Shown here: positions 26,447 through 26,834 of the stretch, one piece after another | How positions within the stretch are numbered: the first letter of the stretch is position 1 | Layout of the letters: each line of letters starts with the position of its first letter | Assembly: GCF_000003605.2 (NCBI RefSeq) | Contig: NW_003120934.1 | Span: 96,069 to 122,902, forward strand | Source of the DNA: Saccoglossus kowalevskii | Lineage: Eukaryota; Hemichordata; Enteropneusta; Harrimaniidae | DNA: 26,834 bases | Reading direction: 5' to 3' | Program-made: the position numbers and the translations under genes | Notes under the pieces: generated by a model | The model's database searches: none | Told to the model about the DNA's origin: nothing | What the model saw: only the letters and a program-made list of their open reading frames with translations

Positions 26447-26834
26447 GACTCCCGTGTGCGAAGCACAAAAGGGAGTCTTTGCAGTTACCCTGTCTGTATG
26501 TCTGTATGTATGTATGTATGTATGTATGTCACTTTTTTTGTTCCACCGTTATCTCAAGAACCACTAATCAAATTTTGGTGAAACTTGGTACATAGATGCT
26601 CTGGGATAATGCGCAGAGTTGATTAGGTTTTGGTAAAAATCTATGAATATTAATTACCTAATTTGCATGATAATTAGCTGATTTTTAGCTGTTCCAAGAC
26701 TGTTCCACTGATATCTGAAGAACCACTCATTGGATTTCAATGAAACTTGGCACATGGATTCTCTAACTAAAGCGCAGATTTGATTAGTTTGGGTAAAATC
26801 TGCAATATTAATTATCTAATTTACCATAATGATA
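26447..26834 (+). repeat. Hairpin-head repeat with TGTA microsatellite and 162-bp tandem units
   Basis: GACTCCC (26447-26453) and GGGAGTC (26471-26477) form a perfect 7-base stem. A TGTATG/TGTC microsatellite (26491-26530) follows, then two imperfect units starting TGTTCCAC at 26539 and 26701, with shared GAAACTTGG and TTGATTAG motifs. It runs off the window end. The architecture recalls non-autonomous elements with tandem-repeat cores known from marine invertebrates, but that assignment is only inferred. Confidence 0.65.

Overview
The window is a stretch of animal (metazoan) nuclear DNA. It is AT-rich and intron-dominated, with GT/AG introns that end in pyrimidine-rich acceptors. The introns carry many small dispersed repeats, and there is a 900-base assembly gap at 10380-11279. 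Domain content and repeat style fit a marine invertebrate, perhaps an invertebrate deuterostome; I cannot name the species from the sequence alone.

One plus-strand gene explains all the convincing coding sequence. Twenty-seven exons between 15 and 25894 each encode one whole fibronectin type III (FN3) domain, and every exon is bounded by phase-1 introns. They total about 7.2 kb of coding sequence, or about 2,400 residues. Neither end of the gene is present: the first exon starts at a splice acceptor and the last ends at a splice donor. No signal peptide, membrane segment or catalytic domain is visible. The domains contain no cysteine and I saw no RGD. The protein is best called a very large FN3-repeat protein, presumably an extracellular adhesion or matrix protein or the ectodomain of a receptor such as a receptor-type phosphatase.

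The exons alternate strictly between two domain subtypes. Type A (odd exons, about 94 residues) has W-x-A-A-x-G-[DE]-F-D-x-Y-E and a late V-G-x-G-D-D turn. Type B (even exons, about 85 residues) has L-W-G, G-Y-L and L-V-P-G-[RK]-E-Y-T-I. The array therefore grew by duplication of a two-exon A-B unit, and the order survives across all 27 exons, including across the gap. Two exons are out of frame as assembled: exon 4 has one extra base and exon 13 is off by two. Exon 17 lacks the core FN3 tryptophan.

The introns hold several related families of short elements with TACTGTA-type inverted ends (2493-3106, 5166-5345, 7299-7509, 8089-8291, 15896-16096, plus fragments). A second MITE-like family starts AAGGGGAACCG (14264-14598 and 25933-26239). 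Two families have a short hairpin head followed by internal tandem repeats (691-1293, 23847-23929 and 24096-24350; and 26447 to the end). A 21-bp minisatellite with 22 units (20597-21058) lies directly upstream of the exon 22 acceptor. There is also a GC-rich island at 4625-4975, a cluster of heat-shock-element-like motifs at 12520-12651 and some short tandem repeats. I found no RNA genes, CRISPR arrays or prokaryotic features.
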